Both the position numbers and the translations under genes were made by a program. Below, piece after piece: positions 46,828 through 57,067 of a DNA stretch of 64,000 bases (position 1 is the first letter of the stretch; each line of letters begins with the position of its first letter). This stretch comes from an uncultured Clostridia bacterium. GTDB lineage: Bacteria; Bacillota; Clostridia; Oscillospirales; Acutalibacteraceae. Below the pieces are notes generated by a model that had not been told where the DNA came from, made no database searches, and was given only the letters and a program-made list of their open reading frames with translations. Location of the stretch: the NCBI GenBank assembly GCA_947632335.1, contig CANROX010000003.1, positions 1 through 64,000 on the forward strand, in the 5' to 3' direction.

Positions 46828-47713
46828 GAAAATATCAGGTTTTAACACTCTGCACCCGGCAGTACTTTTTACATATTTTGTATCTGTGGTTATAGTTGCA
46901 ATGTTTTGCACAAATCCCGTTATGCTGTTTCTTGCTCTGATAGGAGGAGTCAGCTTTTTTGGGGTGATGAAAGGTGCAAAGCTGTTTTTTCAAGATTTAT
47001 GCTTTTATATTTTAATGGCGGTTTTTATAGCAATAATAAATCCCCTTTTCAGCCACAACGGTGTAACCCCTCTGTTTTTTATGAATGGTAATCCTGTCAC
47101 TTTAGAGGCAATACTATATGGCGTTGATATAGCCCTTATGCTTGTCGGTGTAATATATTGGTGTAAGTGTTACAGTGAAGTTATGACGACAGATAAATTT
47201 CTTTTTCTTTTTGGCAAGGCCGTTCCAAAGCTATCTCTGGTGCTTTCAGCTGCTCTTAGGTTTATTCCTCTTTTTAGAAGAAAGCTGAAAGAAATACGCA
47301 GTGTGCAAAGTTCCCTGGGGTTGTATGAAAAAAAAGGAATGATAAACAGGGTTACAGCGGAATTAAAGGTTTTTTCTTCTCTTATCACCTGGTCTCTTGA
47401 AAATTCTGTAGACACAGGAGCGTCAATGAAAGCAAGGGGATATGGCCTAAAGGGGCGAACTCATTTTTCCGTATTTACTTTTAGAAAAAGGGATTTAGGG
47501 TATTTAATTTGTATTATTGTACTGGTGGGCATAGTGATTTTAGGTATGTCTATGGGTATAAGTGATTTCAAGTTTTATCCGGAAATTTCGGAATTTAACT
47601 TTGGTTTAAAACAGATTGCCGTATATATTTCTTTTGGCATACTTTCATTTATACCATTTTTAAGTGAGTTGTGGGAGGTGATTATGTGGAAATACTCAGC
47701 ATCAAAAATTTAA
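46817..47713 (+). CDS. ecfT: ECF transporter transmembrane component T
   Basis: 298 residues from ATG 46817 (GGGGGAGGG SD; the track start 46754 lies inside the previous gene). Four to six membrane helices and a cytoplasmic coupling region with the family's Ala-Arg-Gly motif in SMKARGYGLKGRT. It couples the ATPases to the substrate-binding S protein. It overlaps the upstream gene by 11 bases and the ATPase gene by 28, so stoichiometric synthesis is likely. Confidence 0.9.
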   Translation: MENRKISGFNTLHPAVLFTYFVSVVIVAMFCTNPVMLFLALIGGVSFFGVMKGAKLFFQDLCFYILMAVFIAIINPLFSHNGVTPLFFMNGNPVTLEAILYGVDIALMLVGVIYWCKCYSEVMTTDKFLFLFGKAVPKLSLVLSAALRFIPLFRRKLKEIRSVQSSLGLYEKKGMINRVTAELKVFSSLITWSLENSVDTGASMKARGYGLKGRTHFSVFTFRKRDLGYLICIIVLVGIVILGMSMGISDFKFYPEISEFNFGLKQIAVYISFGILSFIPFLSELWEVIMWKYSASKI

Positions 47714-49350
47714 GTTTTACATATCCTATGCTGAATACCAGGGCTCTTGATAGTGTTACTATGACAGTAGAACAAGGGGATTTTGTAGTACTGTGCGGAC
47801 AGTCCGGCAGCGGAAAAACTACATTGCTTAAAATGTTTAAAAGGGAAATTACGCCTAATGGCAAATGCAGCGGTGAGGTTTTCTTTAAGGGAGAACCCAT
47901 AAAGGATATTGATGACAGAACCTCTGCAAAGAAAATCGGCTTTGTGTTCCAGAAACCCGAACAGCAAATTGTTACAGACAAAGTGTGGCACGAACTTGCC
48001 TTTGGACTTGAAAGCCTTGGCTATGACTCCAAATATATAAGGCTTAGAGTAGGGGAAATGGCAAACTATTTTGGTATTTCCTCACTTTTTCACAGAAAAA
48101 CAGAAAATCTTTCGGGGGGACAAAAACAGCTGTTAAATCTTGCATCAGTTATGGCAATGTCCCCTGATGTACTTATTTTAGACGAACCGACTTCTCAGCT
48201 TGACCCAATAAGTGCGGGAGATTTTATCGCCACTCTTAAAAGGCTTAACACAGAGCTGGGACTTACAATTATATTAACTGAACATAGATTGCAGGATGTT
48301 TTTCCAATAGCGGACAAGGTTGCTGTACTGGATAATGGAAAGCTGATTGCATATGGCAAGCCCAGAGAAATCTGTAGGGAACTGAAAAAACACCCCGTTT
48401 CAGCAGGCTTTCCCTCAGCGGTGCAAATTTATAACAGTACCGATATTTCTACCGATTGCCCTCTTACCGTAAGAGAGGGCAGGGACTTTATAAATAATAA
48501 TTTCTCAAAAAGAAAAATAGAAATAAGGGACACAGTGCCGAAAACAGAAATTGCAGTGGAACTAAAGGACGCATTTTTTCGTTACGAAAAGGAGGGTCAG
48601 GATATACTTGCAGGAACCAGGCTAAAGGTTTATAAGGGGGAACATTTTTCAATATTAGGCGGGAACGGTTCGGGAAAAACAACAACCCTGAAAATTCTTT
48701 CAGGTATTCTAAAACCTTATAGGGGAAGTGTTTTTATTAACGGTCAGAAGATGAACAGGAAACCCCTTACAGAATATAGCCGAATGGGTATAGCGATGCT
48801 CCCTCAAAATCCCGAAACAGTTTTTATAAAACCAAAAATAATTGAAGATTATATTGAACTTTGCAAAATAAAGGGAGTAGAGAATAGGGATAAAAAAATT
48901 GCTGAAATAACGGAAAGTCTTGGGATAAAGGGCCTTATGGACAAACACCCATACGACCTTAGCGGCGGAGAAGTCCAAAGGTGTGCATTGGGCAAAATTC
49001 TTTTGGCAAATCCCAGTATCATTCTTCTTGACGAGCCTACAAAGGGTATAGATGCCTATGGTAAAATATCCCTTGCTAAAATGCTCAACAAAATAAAATC
49101 TCAAGGCAGGACAATAATTACGGTAACGCATGATGTTGAATTTTCCGCCATTGTTTCTGACAGATGCGCTCTTTTCTTTGACGGCGATGTTTTGTCAAAC
49201 TCTGTACCACAGGAATTTTTTTCAACAAACAATTTTTATACAACCTCAGTCAGCAGAATATGCCGGGATAGATTTATAAATGCAGTAACAGTTGATGACG
49301 CTGTTAGTCTTATTAAAGAGGGTGGACAATATGAAAATAAAAATAATTAA
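47686..49350 (+). CDS. ecfA: ECF transporter ATPase, two fused ABC cassettes (A-A')
   Basis: 554 residues from GTG 47686 (GGGAGGTGAT SD; the track uses 47671). Cassette 1: Walker A GQSGSGKTT, signature LSGGQKQLLNLA, Walker B VLILDEPTSQ, switch TEHR. Cassette 2: GGNGSGKTTTL, LSGGEVQRCALGK, IILLDEPTKG, THDVE. EcfA1 and EcfA2 are usually separate genes; here they are fused. It powers uptake through EcfT and the S component encoded next. Confidence 0.93.
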   Translation: MEILSIKNLSFTYPMLNTRALDSVTMTVEQGDFVVLCGQSGSGKTTLLKMFKREITPNGKCSGEVFFKGEPIKDIDDRTSAKKIGFVFQKPEQQIVTDKVWHELAFGLESLGYDSKYIRLRVGEMANYFGISSLFHRKTENLSGGQKQLLNLASVMAMSPDVLILDEPTSQLDPISAGDFIATLKRLNTELGLTIILTEHRLQDVFPIADKVAVLDNGKLIAYGKPREICRELKKHPVSAGFPSAVQIYNSTDISTDCPLTVREGRDFINNNFSKRKIEIRDTVPKTEIAVELKDAFFRYEKEGQDILAGTRLKVYKGEHFSILGGNGSGKTTTLKILSGILKPYRGSVFINGQKMNRKPLTEYSRMGIAMLPQNPETVFIKPKIIEDYIELCKIKGVENRDKKIAEITESLGIKGLMDKHPYDLSGGEVQRCALGKILLANPSIILLDEPTKGIDAYGKISLAKMLNKIKSQGRTIITVTHDVEFSAIVSDRCALFFDGDVLSNSVPQEFFSTNNFYTTSVSRICRDRFINAVTVDDAVSLIKEGGQYENKNN

Positions 49351-50008
49351 ACAGATTTTGCTGTGGGTCATTATTCCCCTTATTATAATTTTTGGGGTGG
49401 TAATTTTCTATGACAGAGCCTATGCCTGGATTTCACTGTGTGTAGCGATTTCCGGTTGTATTCCTTTTTTTCTCACCTATGAAAAAAGGCAGGGCAACAC
49501 CATAAAGCTGGTTATCCTTGCAGTGCTTATTGCTTTGTCTGTGGCAGGAAGATTTATATTTTCTTTCTTGCCTCACTTTAAGCCTGTTACTGCCATTGTG
49601 GTTCTGACAGGAATATATATGGGGTATGAGGCAGGGTTTGTCTGCGGAGCATTTACCGCTTTGATTTCAAATTTTATTTTCGGACAGGGTCCTTGGACAC
49701 CTTTTCAAATGTTTATTTGGGGATTAATCGGGTGTTTGGCAGGATTGCTAAATAAATTTCTTTTAAAGAATTTTGTTTTGCTGTTGGTATTTGGTGCAGT
49801 TGCAGGAGTTTTGTTCTCCTGCTTTATGGATATTTGGACAACCTTTTGGTATGACGGAACATTCAATATGGGGAGATACCTTGCAAACATAATAACAGCC
49901 CTTCCTGTAACAGTTTCCTACGCCGTATCAAATTTAATATTTCTTCTGATTTTGGCTAAACCATTTGGTAAAAAGCTGGAAAGACTGAAAATTAAATATG
50001 GAGTATAA
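49331..50008 (+). CDS. ECF transporter S component, probable cobalamin-specific (CbrT-like)
   Basis: 225 residues from ATG 49331 (GAGGGTGG SD; overlaps ecfA by 20 bases). Six membrane helices; the central segment RFIFSFLPHFKPVTAIVVLTGIYMGYEAGF followed by FGQGPWTPFQMFIWGLIGCLAG resembles the CbrT/cobalamin-precursor S family. With the riboswitch at the head of the operon, the predicted substrate is vitamin B12 or another corrinoid. Confidence 0.87.
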   Translation: MKIKIIKQILLWVIIPLIIIFGVVIFYDRAYAWISLCVAISGCIPFFLTYEKRQGNTIKLVILAVLIALSVAGRFIFSFLPHFKPVTAIVVLTGIYMGYEAGFVCGAFTALISNFIFGQGPWTPFQMFIWGLIGCLAGLLNKFLLKNFVLLLVFGAVAGVLFSCFMDIWTTFWYDGTFNMGRYLANIITALPVTVSYAVSNLIFLLILAKPFGKKLERLKIKYGV

Positions 50009-50043
50009 GGGACTGTAGGTATATCCTACAGCCCAAATTTTTT
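50009..50043 (+). terminator. Terminator of the B12 operon
   Basis: GGGACTGTAGG-TATAT-CCTACAGCCC with one mismatch, followed by AAATTTTTTT. It begins at the base after the S-component stop. Confidence 0.75.
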
Positions 50044-50044
50044 C

Positions 50045-50074
50045 TTGACAATATACCCTATGGGGGTATATACT
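50045..50074 (+). promoter_or_regulatory. csoR-copA promoter with CsoR operator
   Basis: TTGACA (50045), 18-base spacer, TATACT (50069-50074). The spacer is filled by the palindrome ATATACCC-TATGG-GGGTATAT, which matches the G/C-run dyad of CsoR sites. Apo-CsoR bound here would block RNA polymerase; Cu(I) would release it. Confidence 0.82.
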
Positions 50075-50108
50075 GATTGTAGGATTATTAAACTGATGAG
50101 GTGAAAAA

Positions 50109-50402
50109 ATGGACTGTTGCAGTCACAAGAAAACTATAAGAAGTGAAGAAGAACACAAAAAGCTTATAAACCGACTTAACAGGATAGAAGGTCAGATAAG
50201 GGGTATAAAAAATATGGTGGAAAAGGATGCCTACTGCAACGATATACTTATACAGGTTTCCGCCGTCAATTCAGCCCTTAATTCTTTTAACAAGGAACTT
50301 CTTTCACGGCATATAAAAACCTGTGTGGCAAGGGATATTCGTGAGGGAAAAGATGAAACTATTGATGAGCTTGTTACCACACTTCAAAAACTGATGAAAT
50401 GA
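50109..50402 (+). CDS. csoR: CsoR-family copper-sensing repressor
   Basis: 97-residue all-helical DNA-binding protein. The Cu(I) ligands of the Cys-His-Cys set are present: Cys in KDAYCNDIL and His/Cys in LLSRHIKTCVARDI. INRLNRIEGQIRGIKNMVEKD is the family signature. An extra N-terminal MDCCSH motif may add metal binding. It sits directly downstream of its own operator and 15 bases before copA. Confidence 0.94.
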   Translation: MDCCSHKKTIRSEEEHKKLINRLNRIEGQIRGIKNMVEKDAYCNDILIQVSAVNSALNSFNKELLSRHIKTCVARDIREGKDETIDELVTTLQKLMK

Positions 50403-50417
50403 TAAAGGGGTGATATT

Positions 50418-52922
50418 TTGGAGCAATACAGCATAACAGGAATGAGCTGTGCCGCCTGTGTTTCAAGAGTTGAAAAGGCAGTAAGTAAGGTGGAGGGTGT
50501 AACCTCCTGTTCAGTAAGCCTGCTTACAAACTCAATGGGCGTGGAGGGTAATGCGAAAAGTCAGGATATTATTAATGCAGTTGAAAGAGCCGGTTATGGC
50601 GCAGAACTTAAAAATAATTCTGTGAAAGAAAATAAATCCTCTGATGAGGATATTTTAAAGGACAGGGAAACACCCATACTTAAAAAAAGATTTTTTGCCT
50701 CTACTATATTTTTGGCAGTGCTTATGTATATCTCAATGGGCCATATGATGCTGGGTTTCCCGCTACCCGCCTTTTTAGGGGAAAATCATATTGCTATGGG
50801 ACTTGCACAACTTCTGCTTACAGCAATAATTATGGTAATTAATCAGAAGTTCTTTATAAACGGCTTTAAAGGTTTAATCCATAGGTCACCTAATATGGAC
50901 ACACTTGTGGCCCTTGGAGCAGGAGCGGCATTTGTGTACAGCACCTATGCACTTTTTGCAATGACCGAGGCACAGATAAGTGGTGATATGGCAGGGGTAA
51001 TGTCTTATATGGACGAATTTTATTTTGAATCTTCTGCAATGATACTTACCCTTATTACTGTAGGAAAATTGTTGGAATCCATTTCAAAGGGCAGGACAAC
51101 AGACGCACTCAAAAACCTTATGAGACTTTCTCCAAAGACTGCAAATATAGTCAGAAACGGCAAGGAAGAAACTGTTTCCGTTGAAAAGGTAGTACAGGGA
51201 GATATTTTTGCCGTTCGTCCCGGGGAGAATATTCCTGTTGACGGAATTGTTATAGAGGGTACCTCCTCTGTAAATGAATCGGCATTAACAGGGGAAAGCA
51301 TACCTGTAGATAAGGAAATTGGTGACAATGTTTCCACAGGTACTGTGAACACATCCGGTTTTATAAAGTGTAAGGCAACAAGGGTTGGACAGGACACAGT
51401 GCTTTCCCAGATTATTAAAATGGTAAGGGACGCCTCTGCAACAAAAGCACCTGTGGCAAAGGCAGCAGATAAGGTTTCCGGCATATTTGTGCCTGTGGTA
51501 ATTGCTATTTCCCTTGTGACAATCGCTCTGTGGCTTGTGTTTGGTTCAGGTGTAGGTTATGCTTTGGCAAGGGGGATTTCCGTACTTGTAATAAGCTGTC
51601 CCTGTGCCTTGGGACTTGCAACCCCTGTGGCAATAATGGTGGGAAACGGAGTTGGGGCAAAAAAAGGTATTCTCTTTAAAACGGCACAGTCATTGGAAAT
51701 TGCAGGAAAGTCAGATTTTGTGCTGCTTGACAAGACAGGCACAATTACTAAAGGTGAGCCTACCGTTACAGATATAATTCCAACAGAGAACTATACCAAG
51801 GATGAACTATTATCAATAGCCTGCTCTTTGGAAGAAAAAAGCGAACATCCGTTGTCAAAGGCTATAATTCTGGAGGGGAATAATGAAAATATTTCTTACA
51901 CAGAGGCAACTGATTTTAGTGCACAGGTAGGTAAAGGAGTAAAGGCAAAATTAAATGGAAAAATGGTAACAGGGGGCAGTTATAAATATATTTCCACGGT
52001 GTTACAGGTAGATGAGGATTTTCTTGATATAGGAGAAAATTTTGCAAATCAGGGGAAAACACCCCTTTACTTTGTATATGACAATAACCTTGCGGGCATA
52101 ATTGCCGTAGCAGATACAATAAAAGAGGAAAGTCCCTCTGCTATAAAGGATTTGCAGAATATGGGGCTAAAAGTTATTATGGTAACAGGAGATAACGAGA
52201 AAACTGCAAATGCAATCGGAAGACAGGCAGGGGTAGATAAGGTTGTTGCCGGACTTATGCCGGAGGGTAAAGCGGAAATTGTTAAAAATCTAAAAAGCAA
52301 AGGAAAGGTTATTATGGTTGGTGACGGTATAAACGACGCACCGGCCCTTGCAACAGCAGATACAGGCATAGCCATTGGCGCAGGTACAGATATAGCCATA
52401 GACTCTGCCGATGTTGTGTTAATGAAAAGTAAGCTATCTGATGTTACCGCCGCCATTAGGCTTAGCAGAAGAACCCTAAAAAATATTTATGAAAACCTGT
52501 TTTGGGCGTTTATCTATAACATAATAGGTATTCCCCTCGCCGCGGGTGTTTGGATACCCCTTTTTGGCTGGAGTCTTAGTCCAATGTTTGGAGCGGCAGC
52601 AATGAGCCTTTCCAGCTTTTGTGTGATGACAAATGCCCTTAGGCTTAATTTTATTGATATTCACAGCAATAAAAGAGATAAAAAGCATAAAAGTAAAATA
52701 AATAAAAAGGAGGGAGAAACTTTGGAAAAGACAATTAAAATCAAGGGTATGATGTGTTCTCACTGTGAAAATACCGTAAAGACAGCCCTGGAGGAAATTC
52801 CCCAGGTAACCAACGCAGACGTAAGCCATGTAAGCGGAACAGCCGTTGTAACACTGTCATCAGATGTTGCAGACGATATTCTGAAAAAGGCTGTAACAGA
52901 CAAAGGCTACGAAGTACTCTGA
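50418..52922 (+). CDS. copA: Copper-exporting P1B-type ATPase with N- and C-terminal HMA domains
   Basis: 834 residues from TTG 50418 (AAGGGGTGAT SD). An N-terminal HMA domain ([15 protein letters not shown]), eight membrane helices with the ion-path motif [11 protein letters not shown], the phosphorylation site [11 protein letters not shown], the hinge [16 protein letters not shown], then a Lys-rich linker and a second HMA domain at the extreme C-terminus ([18 protein letters not shown]). The C-terminal position is unusual and looks like a fused CopZ chaperone. It exports Cu(I) using ATP. Confidence 0.95.
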   Translation: MEQYSITGMSCAACVSRVEKAVSKVEGVTSCSVSLLTNSMGVEGNAKSQDIINAVERAGYGAELKNNSVKENKSSDEDILKDRETPILKKRFFASTIFLAVLMYISMGHMMLGFPLPAFLGENHIAMGLAQLLLTAIIMVINQKFFINGFKGLIHRSPNMDTLVALGAGAAFVYSTYALFAMTEAQISGDMAGVMSYMDEFYFESSAMILTLITVGKLLESISKGRTTDALKNLMRLSPKTANIVRNGKEETVSVEKVVQGDIFAVRPGENIPVDGIVIEGTSSVNESALTGESIPVDKEIGDNVSTGTVNTSGFIKCKATRVGQDTVLSQIIKMVRDASATKAPVAKAADKVSGIFVPVVIAISLVTIALWLVFGSGVGYALARGISVLVISCPCALGLATPVAIMVGNGVGAKKGILFKTAQSLEIAGKSDFVLLDKTGTITKGEPTVTDIIPTENYTKDELLSIACSLEEKSEHPLSKAIILEGNNENISYTEATDFSAQVGKGVKAKLNGKMVTGGSYKYISTVLQVDEDFLDIGENFANQGKTPLYFVYDNNLAGIIAVADTIKEESPSAIKDLQNMGLKVIMVTGDNEKTANAIGRQAGVDKVVAGLMPEGKAEIVKNLKSKGKVIMVGDGINDAPALATADTGIAIGAGTDIAIDSADVVLMKSKLSDVTAAIRLSRRTLKNIYENLFWAFIYNIIGIPLAAGVWIPLFGWSLSPMFGAAAMSLSSFCVMTNALRLNFIDIHSNKRDKKHKSKINKKEGETLEKTIKIKGMMCSHCENTVKTALEEIPQVTNADVSHVSGTAVVTLSSDVADDILKKAVTDKGYEVL
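52722..52922 (+). CDS. Possible internally initiated CopZ-like copper chaperone (same frame as copA)
   Basis: AAGGAGGGAGAAACT followed by TTG at 52722, in the copA frame, gives a clean 66-residue CopZ-size protein: one HMA domain with [11 protein letters not shown]. The near-perfect SD, correct spacing and exact domain boundary argue for free chaperone being made as well as the fusion. It may instead show a recent copA-copZ fusion that kept the old SD. Confidence 0.5.
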   Translation: MEKTIKIKGMMCSHCENTVKTALEEIPQVTNADVSHVSGTAVVTLSSDVADDILKKAVTDKGYEVL

Positions 52923-52930
52923 TATGAAGA

Positions 52931-52956
52931 AGGTGCGGATTATTCCGCACCTTTTT
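52931..52956 (+). terminator. Terminator of csoR-copA
   Basis: Perfect 9-bp stem AGGTGCGGA / TCCGCACCT, followed by TTTTG. Confidence 0.8.
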
Positions 52957-53044
52957 GTTATCATAATAATTTTACATACATATACTGATAAAAGCGTTCT
53001 GCAAACTAAATAATGGTATATAAAACAAAATCACTGGTAAAATA

Positions 53045-53072
53045 TTGTAAAAAATTTAAGATGTGATATAAT
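53045..53072 (+). promoter_or_regulatory. Promoter of the ABC transporter gene
   Basis: TTGTAA, 16 bases, TATAAT, about 60 bases before ATG 53133. Confidence 0.6.
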
Positions 53073-53132
53073 ATTTCTGATGGAAGAAATTACAGGGAAT
53101 ATTTTTGGCAATACTATAAATGGAGGTATGAT

Positions 53133-55871
53133 ATGCTACAGATAAAAAATATCAATAAAAGGTACATCACAGGTGACCTTGTGCAGCAGGCTCTAAAAGA
53201 TGTAAGCCTTACACTGCGCGATAATGAGTTCGTTGCTGTACTGGGTCCCTCCGGTTCAGGTAAGACAACACTTCTCAATGTTATAGGAGGTCTTAACCGA
53301 TATGACAGCGGTGACCTTATTATTGACGGTATTTCCACTAGAAAGTACAAAGATAGAGATTGGGACTCTTACCGCAATCATACAATAGGCTTTGTTTTTC
53401 AGAGCTATAACCTTATTCCCCATCAAAATATACTTTCCAATGTGGAACTCGCCCTTACAATCAGCGGTATTTCTAAAAAGGAGAGAAAGAAACGAGCTGT
53501 AAAGGCACTTCAGGATGTAGGTCTTGGGGACCAGCTTCACAAGAAACCAAACCAAATGTCAGGCGGACAGATGCAGAGGGTTGCTATTGCAAGAGCCCTT
53601 GTCAATGACCCGGATATTCTCCTTGCTGACGAGCCTACAGGGGCTCTTGATACAGAAACAAGTGTTCAGGTTATGGATTTGCTTAAAGAAGTGGCAAAGG
53701 ACAGACTTGTGGTTATGGTTACACATAATCCGGAATTGGCGGAAAAGTATGCAAACAGAATTGTAAAGCTGCGTGACGGTGAAATTATTGACGATACAAA
53801 TCCATATGAGATTGACCCTGCCGATATGGAGGAGCCAAAGCATAAAAATATGGGTAAAGCATCAATGTCCTTTTTAACATCTCTTGTTCTTAGCTTTAAC
53901 AATCTTCGTACAAAAAAGGGCAGGACAATACTTACTTCCTTTGCAGGCTCAATCGGTATTATAGGTATTGCCCTTATAATTGCACTTTCAAATGGCGTTA
54001 GCAACTATATTGCCAATATTCAGAAAGAAACAATGACTTCATATCCCATAACAATTAATGCACAGGATATGGACCTTAACAGTATTATGGATGACGGCTA
54101 TGCGGCGTCTGACAGGAAAGAAAATGTTGGTCATAAAAAGGATAAAGTTTATTCAGACGGTACTGACCTTGAAATGACATCAAGCGTTACTAATAATATT
54201 ATAAAAAACAATCTTACAAGATTTAAAAAGTATATTGAAAGAAAGTCCAGCAAAATAAATAATTACATTGGTGAAAACGGTGTGGTATACAGTTATGACA
54301 CATCTTTTGGGGTTTACTCCTACGACCCCGACGGCACAATGGTAAAAACAGACGGAAGTAACTTGGATAACAGCAAAGTTGATTCAAACAAAACCCTATC
54401 CAGTATGCTCCAAATGAGGGAAATCAGTACCTCAATGCAGAACTCCAGAGGCAACGATAACTTTACACAGCTAATGCCCGGCAGTAATAACAAACTGGTA
54501 AGCGACGCTGTAAAGGATAACTACGACCTTGTTTACGGCAAATATCCTGAAAAATACAATGAAGTGCTTTTGGTGCTTGACCAAAATAATGAAATTAAGT
54601 CCTCAGTGCTCTACCAGCTTGGACTTCTTCCTGCACAGGAGTATAAAGAATATATGGAGAAAATTGCAGACGGGGAAGAGGTTAGGCTGAAAGTACAACA
54701 GTGGTCCTATAAGGATGCCTGCAAACATACATTTTATATGATACCTGCCTGCGATTATTACCAAAAAACAGATAAGGGAACATACAAATATATCGGCGAT
54801 GATGAAACAGAGGTTAGTACATTACTGGAAGATAAGGCAATTAAGCTGAAAATCAGCGGTGTAGTCAGGCTTAATGACCCGGACAACAGGCTTATTAACA
54901 GGTCGGTGGGATACACACAGGCCCTTACAAATTATGTTATTGACTATACAAATAAAAGCCAAGTTGTAAAGGCACAGAAAAGGGATAAGACAATAAATGT
55001 ACTTAACAAAATGACCTTTTCCCCAAGTTCCGATAGGGAGAAGATAGAGGATGCAAAAACCTATATTAGGGAGCTTGGTGTAACAGAAAAGGCAAAAATG
55101 TTTAAAAATATGCTCCAGTTCAGCAAGGACAGACAAATGGCCACAAGAATGGAACAGATGGACGAAAGTCAGATTGCTGAAATGCTGGATGTTTATCTTG
55201 ACAACGACCCTGATGAAGATGTACTTCTTTCAATTTACGAAAATGAAATTTCTTCCGGCACATACGATGATAATATGAAGTCATTTGGCGTTGTTGATAA
55301 AGATACTCCCTCTTCAATTAATATATATGTAGACAGCTTTAAGGATAAGGACGGAATTGCCCAGGCTATTGACGAATATAATGAGGGGGTTAAGGACGCA
55401 GATAAAATATCCTATACGGATTATATTGCACTGCTTATGTCATCTGTTACAACAATCGTAAATGTAATTTCCTATGTGCTGATTGCATTTGTGGCTGTTT
55501 CCCTTATTGTTTCTTCAATTATGATAGGTATAATCACATATATTTCTGTTCTTGAAAGGACAAAGGAAATAGGTATTCTCCGTGCAATAGGTGCATCGAA
55601 GAAAAATATTTCCCAGGTGTTCAATGCAGAAACCTTTATTATAGGGCTTTTTGCAGGACTTTTGGGTATAGGAATAAGTTGTCTGCTTCTTATACCGGGT
55701 AATGCTATTATCCACACTATTCTTGAAACAACAGATGTAAGTGCCTCTATTCCATTTTTAAGCGGGGCAATTCTTGTAGTTCTTAGCGTAGTCCTTACGC
55801 TTATCGGCGGACTTATTCCTGCCAAAAAGGCGGCAAAGAAAGACCCTGTTACGGCACTTAGAAGTGAGTAA
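53133..55871 (+). CDS. ABC transporter, ATPase-permease fusion of the MacB/FtsX type
   Basis: 912 residues. N-terminal ATPase (about 1-225): Walker [18 protein letters not shown], signature [15 protein letters not shown], Walker [15 protein letters not shown] first membrane helix (about 268-290) precedes a large extracytoplasmic domain (about 295-770), and three C-terminal FtsX helices ([33 protein letters not shown]). MacB-type mechanotransmission pumps export peptides or lipids or signal to envelope proteins. In Firmicutes the outer domain is often unique, as here; the substrate is unknown. Monocistronic, SD GGAGG. Confidence 0.92.
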   Translation: MLQIKNINKRYITGDLVQQALKDVSLTLRDNEFVAVLGPSGSGKTTLLNVIGGLNRYDSGDLIIDGISTRKYKDRDWDSYRNHTIGFVFQSYNLIPHQNILSNVELALTISGISKKERKKRAVKALQDVGLGDQLHKKPNQMSGGQMQRVAIARALVNDPDILLADEPTGALDTETSVQVMDLLKEVAKDRLVVMVTHNPELAEKYANRIVKLRDGEIIDDTNPYEIDPADMEEPKHKNMGKASMSFLTSLVLSFNNLRTKKGRTILTSFAGSIGIIGIALIIALSNGVSNYIANIQKETMTSYPITINAQDMDLNSIMDDGYAASDRKENVGHKKDKVYSDGTDLEMTSSVTNNIIKNNLTRFKKYIERKSSKINNYIGENGVVYSYDTSFGVYSYDPDGTMVKTDGSNLDNSKVDSNKTLSSMLQMREISTSMQNSRGNDNFTQLMPGSNNKLVSDAVKDNYDLVYGKYPEKYNEVLLVLDQNNEIKSSVLYQLGLLPAQEYKEYMEKIADGEEVRLKVQQWSYKDACKHTFYMIPACDYYQKTDKGTYKYIGDDETEVSTLLEDKAIKLKISGVVRLNDPDNRLINRSVGYTQALTNYVIDYTNKSQVVKAQKRDKTINVLNKMTFSPSSDREKIEDAKTYIRELGVTEKAKMFKNMLQFSKDRQMATRMEQMDESQIAEMLDVYLDNDPDEDVLLSIYENEISSGTYDDNMKSFGVVDKDTPSSINIYVDSFKDKDGIAQAIDEYNEGVKDADKISYTDYIALLMSSVTTIVNVISYVLIAFVAVSLIVSSIMIGIITYISVLERTKEIGILRAIGASKKNISQVFNAETFIIGLFAGLLGIGISCLLLIPGNAIIHTILETTDVSASIPFLSGAILVVLSVVLTLIGGLIPAKKAAKKDPVTALRSE

Positions 55872-55885
55872 TAATTTATAATAAA

Positions 55886-55921
55886 AGGTCACCTGTGCTT
55901 TAGTGCAGGTGGCCTTTTTTT
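55886..55921 (+). terminator. Terminator of the ABC transporter gene
   Basis: A hairpin joining GGTCACCTG and CAGGTGGCC, followed by TTTTTTTG. Confidence 0.8.
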
Positions 55922-56026
55922 GTCACTATCTTCATAAATTACAAGTTGAAGAAAAGTAAAAAAAGTGATACAATCAGTAAAGTAATCGTATAATTATTGA
56001 TATAAAACGGAAGAAGAGATGGAAAG

Positions 56027-56935
56027 GTGAATAATAAGAAGTTTTCCCGAATGAACAGTATCCGCCGAGGTAATGCTTCCTACAATACCACTAAGGGTTG
56101 TATTGTACTGGAAGGCGGAGCATTTAGGGGACTGTATTCAGAGGCGGTACTTGATGTATTAATGGAAAAAGACATTAATTTTGAATGTGTTGTGGGGGTG
56201 TCGGCAGGGGCACTTAACGGCGTAAATTACGTTGCCGGTCAGATAGGCAGGTCAGCACGCATCAATTTAAAAAACAGATATAATAAAGAGTATATCGGTA
56301 TGAAGGCAATTTTAAAGAGCCATAGTCTTATTAATCTTGATTTTCTTTTTGGAAATAACAGATATATTGAACCCCTTAATAAAAGACATTTTTATAAATC
56401 AGAGCAAAGGTTTGTGGCAGTTGTTACAAACTGCCTTACAGGCAAAACTGAATATTTTGAAAAGGGGAAGGACAGGGAAATTATGAAAGCGGTAAAGGCC
56501 TCTGCCACAATGCCATACATATCTCCTCCGGTGGAAATTGGCGGTATACCCTACTATGATGGTGGATGCAGTTGTAAAATTGCTTATAAATGGGCGATAG
56601 ATGAGGGCTATGATAAAATAATTGTGGTAAAAACAAGAGATGATAATTTCCGTAAGGAAGTAAAGGATAAAGTTTCCCATATTCCTGATATAGTGTATAG
56701 AAAATATCCTGAATTTGCAAAATCCCTGGCAGAAAGCGATATTAATTACAATCGTCAATGTGACGAGATTCAGACGCTTCGTGAAAAGGGCAGATTGTTT
56801 GTGATTTCACCATCCCAGGAAGTAACTGTGGATAGGGTAGAGAGGAATGTGGAAAAGCTGGGAGAGCTTTATGAGTTGGGTTTAAAGGATATAAAAAACG
56901 CCCTGCCTATGCTCATGAAATATTTAGACAGCTAA
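56027..56935 (+). CDS. Patatin-like phospholipase
   Basis: 302 residues. Serine acyl hydrolase with oxyanion loop EGGAFRGLYSEAVLDVL, nucleophile motif GVSAGALNG (G-x-S-x-G) and catalytic Asp in YYDGGCSCKIAYKWA, so the Ser-Asp dyad is complete. No signal peptide, so cytoplasmic. Acts on phospholipid or other acyl esters; similar to the YjjU/DUF6363 type. Start GTG 56027 is weakly supported (ATG 56051 is an alternative). Confidence 0.88.
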   Translation: MNNKKFSRMNSIRRGNASYNTTKGCIVLEGGAFRGLYSEAVLDVLMEKDINFECVVGVSAGALNGVNYVAGQIGRSARINLKNRYNKEYIGMKAILKSHSLINLDFLFGNNRYIEPLNKRHFYKSEQRFVAVVTNCLTGKTEYFEKGKDREIMKAVKASATMPYISPPVEIGGIPYYDGGCSCKIAYKWAIDEGYDKIIVVKTRDDNFRKEVKDKVSHIPDIVYRKYPEFAKSLAESDINYNRQCDEIQTLREKGRLFVISPSQEVTVDRVERNVEKLGELYELGLKDIKNALPMLMKYLDS

Positions 56936-56974
56936 TAAGGATAGGATACCCTAAAAAAATAAAAACACCTATTT

Positions 56975-57033
56975 GGAGTTAACTCCGACTTGACCCCCAA
57001 AAGTTAGACAAAAATATAACTTTTGGAGGTCAA
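56975..57033. repeat. Palindrome plus IS-end-like inverted repeat
   Basis: GGAGTTAACTCC (56975-56986) is a 12-bp palindrome. Right after it, TTGACCCCCAAAAGTTA (56990-57006) and TAACTTTTGGAGGTCAA (57017-57033) form 17-base arms with one mismatch. The arm looks like the TGACCCCCAAAAGTT ends I associate with IS3-family elements, but no transposase is present. It could also act as a terminator, as TTTTT follows. Confidence 0.5.
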
Positions 57034-57067
57034 TTTTTAACGGCAAAATAAAGCCGCTCCTTAATTA

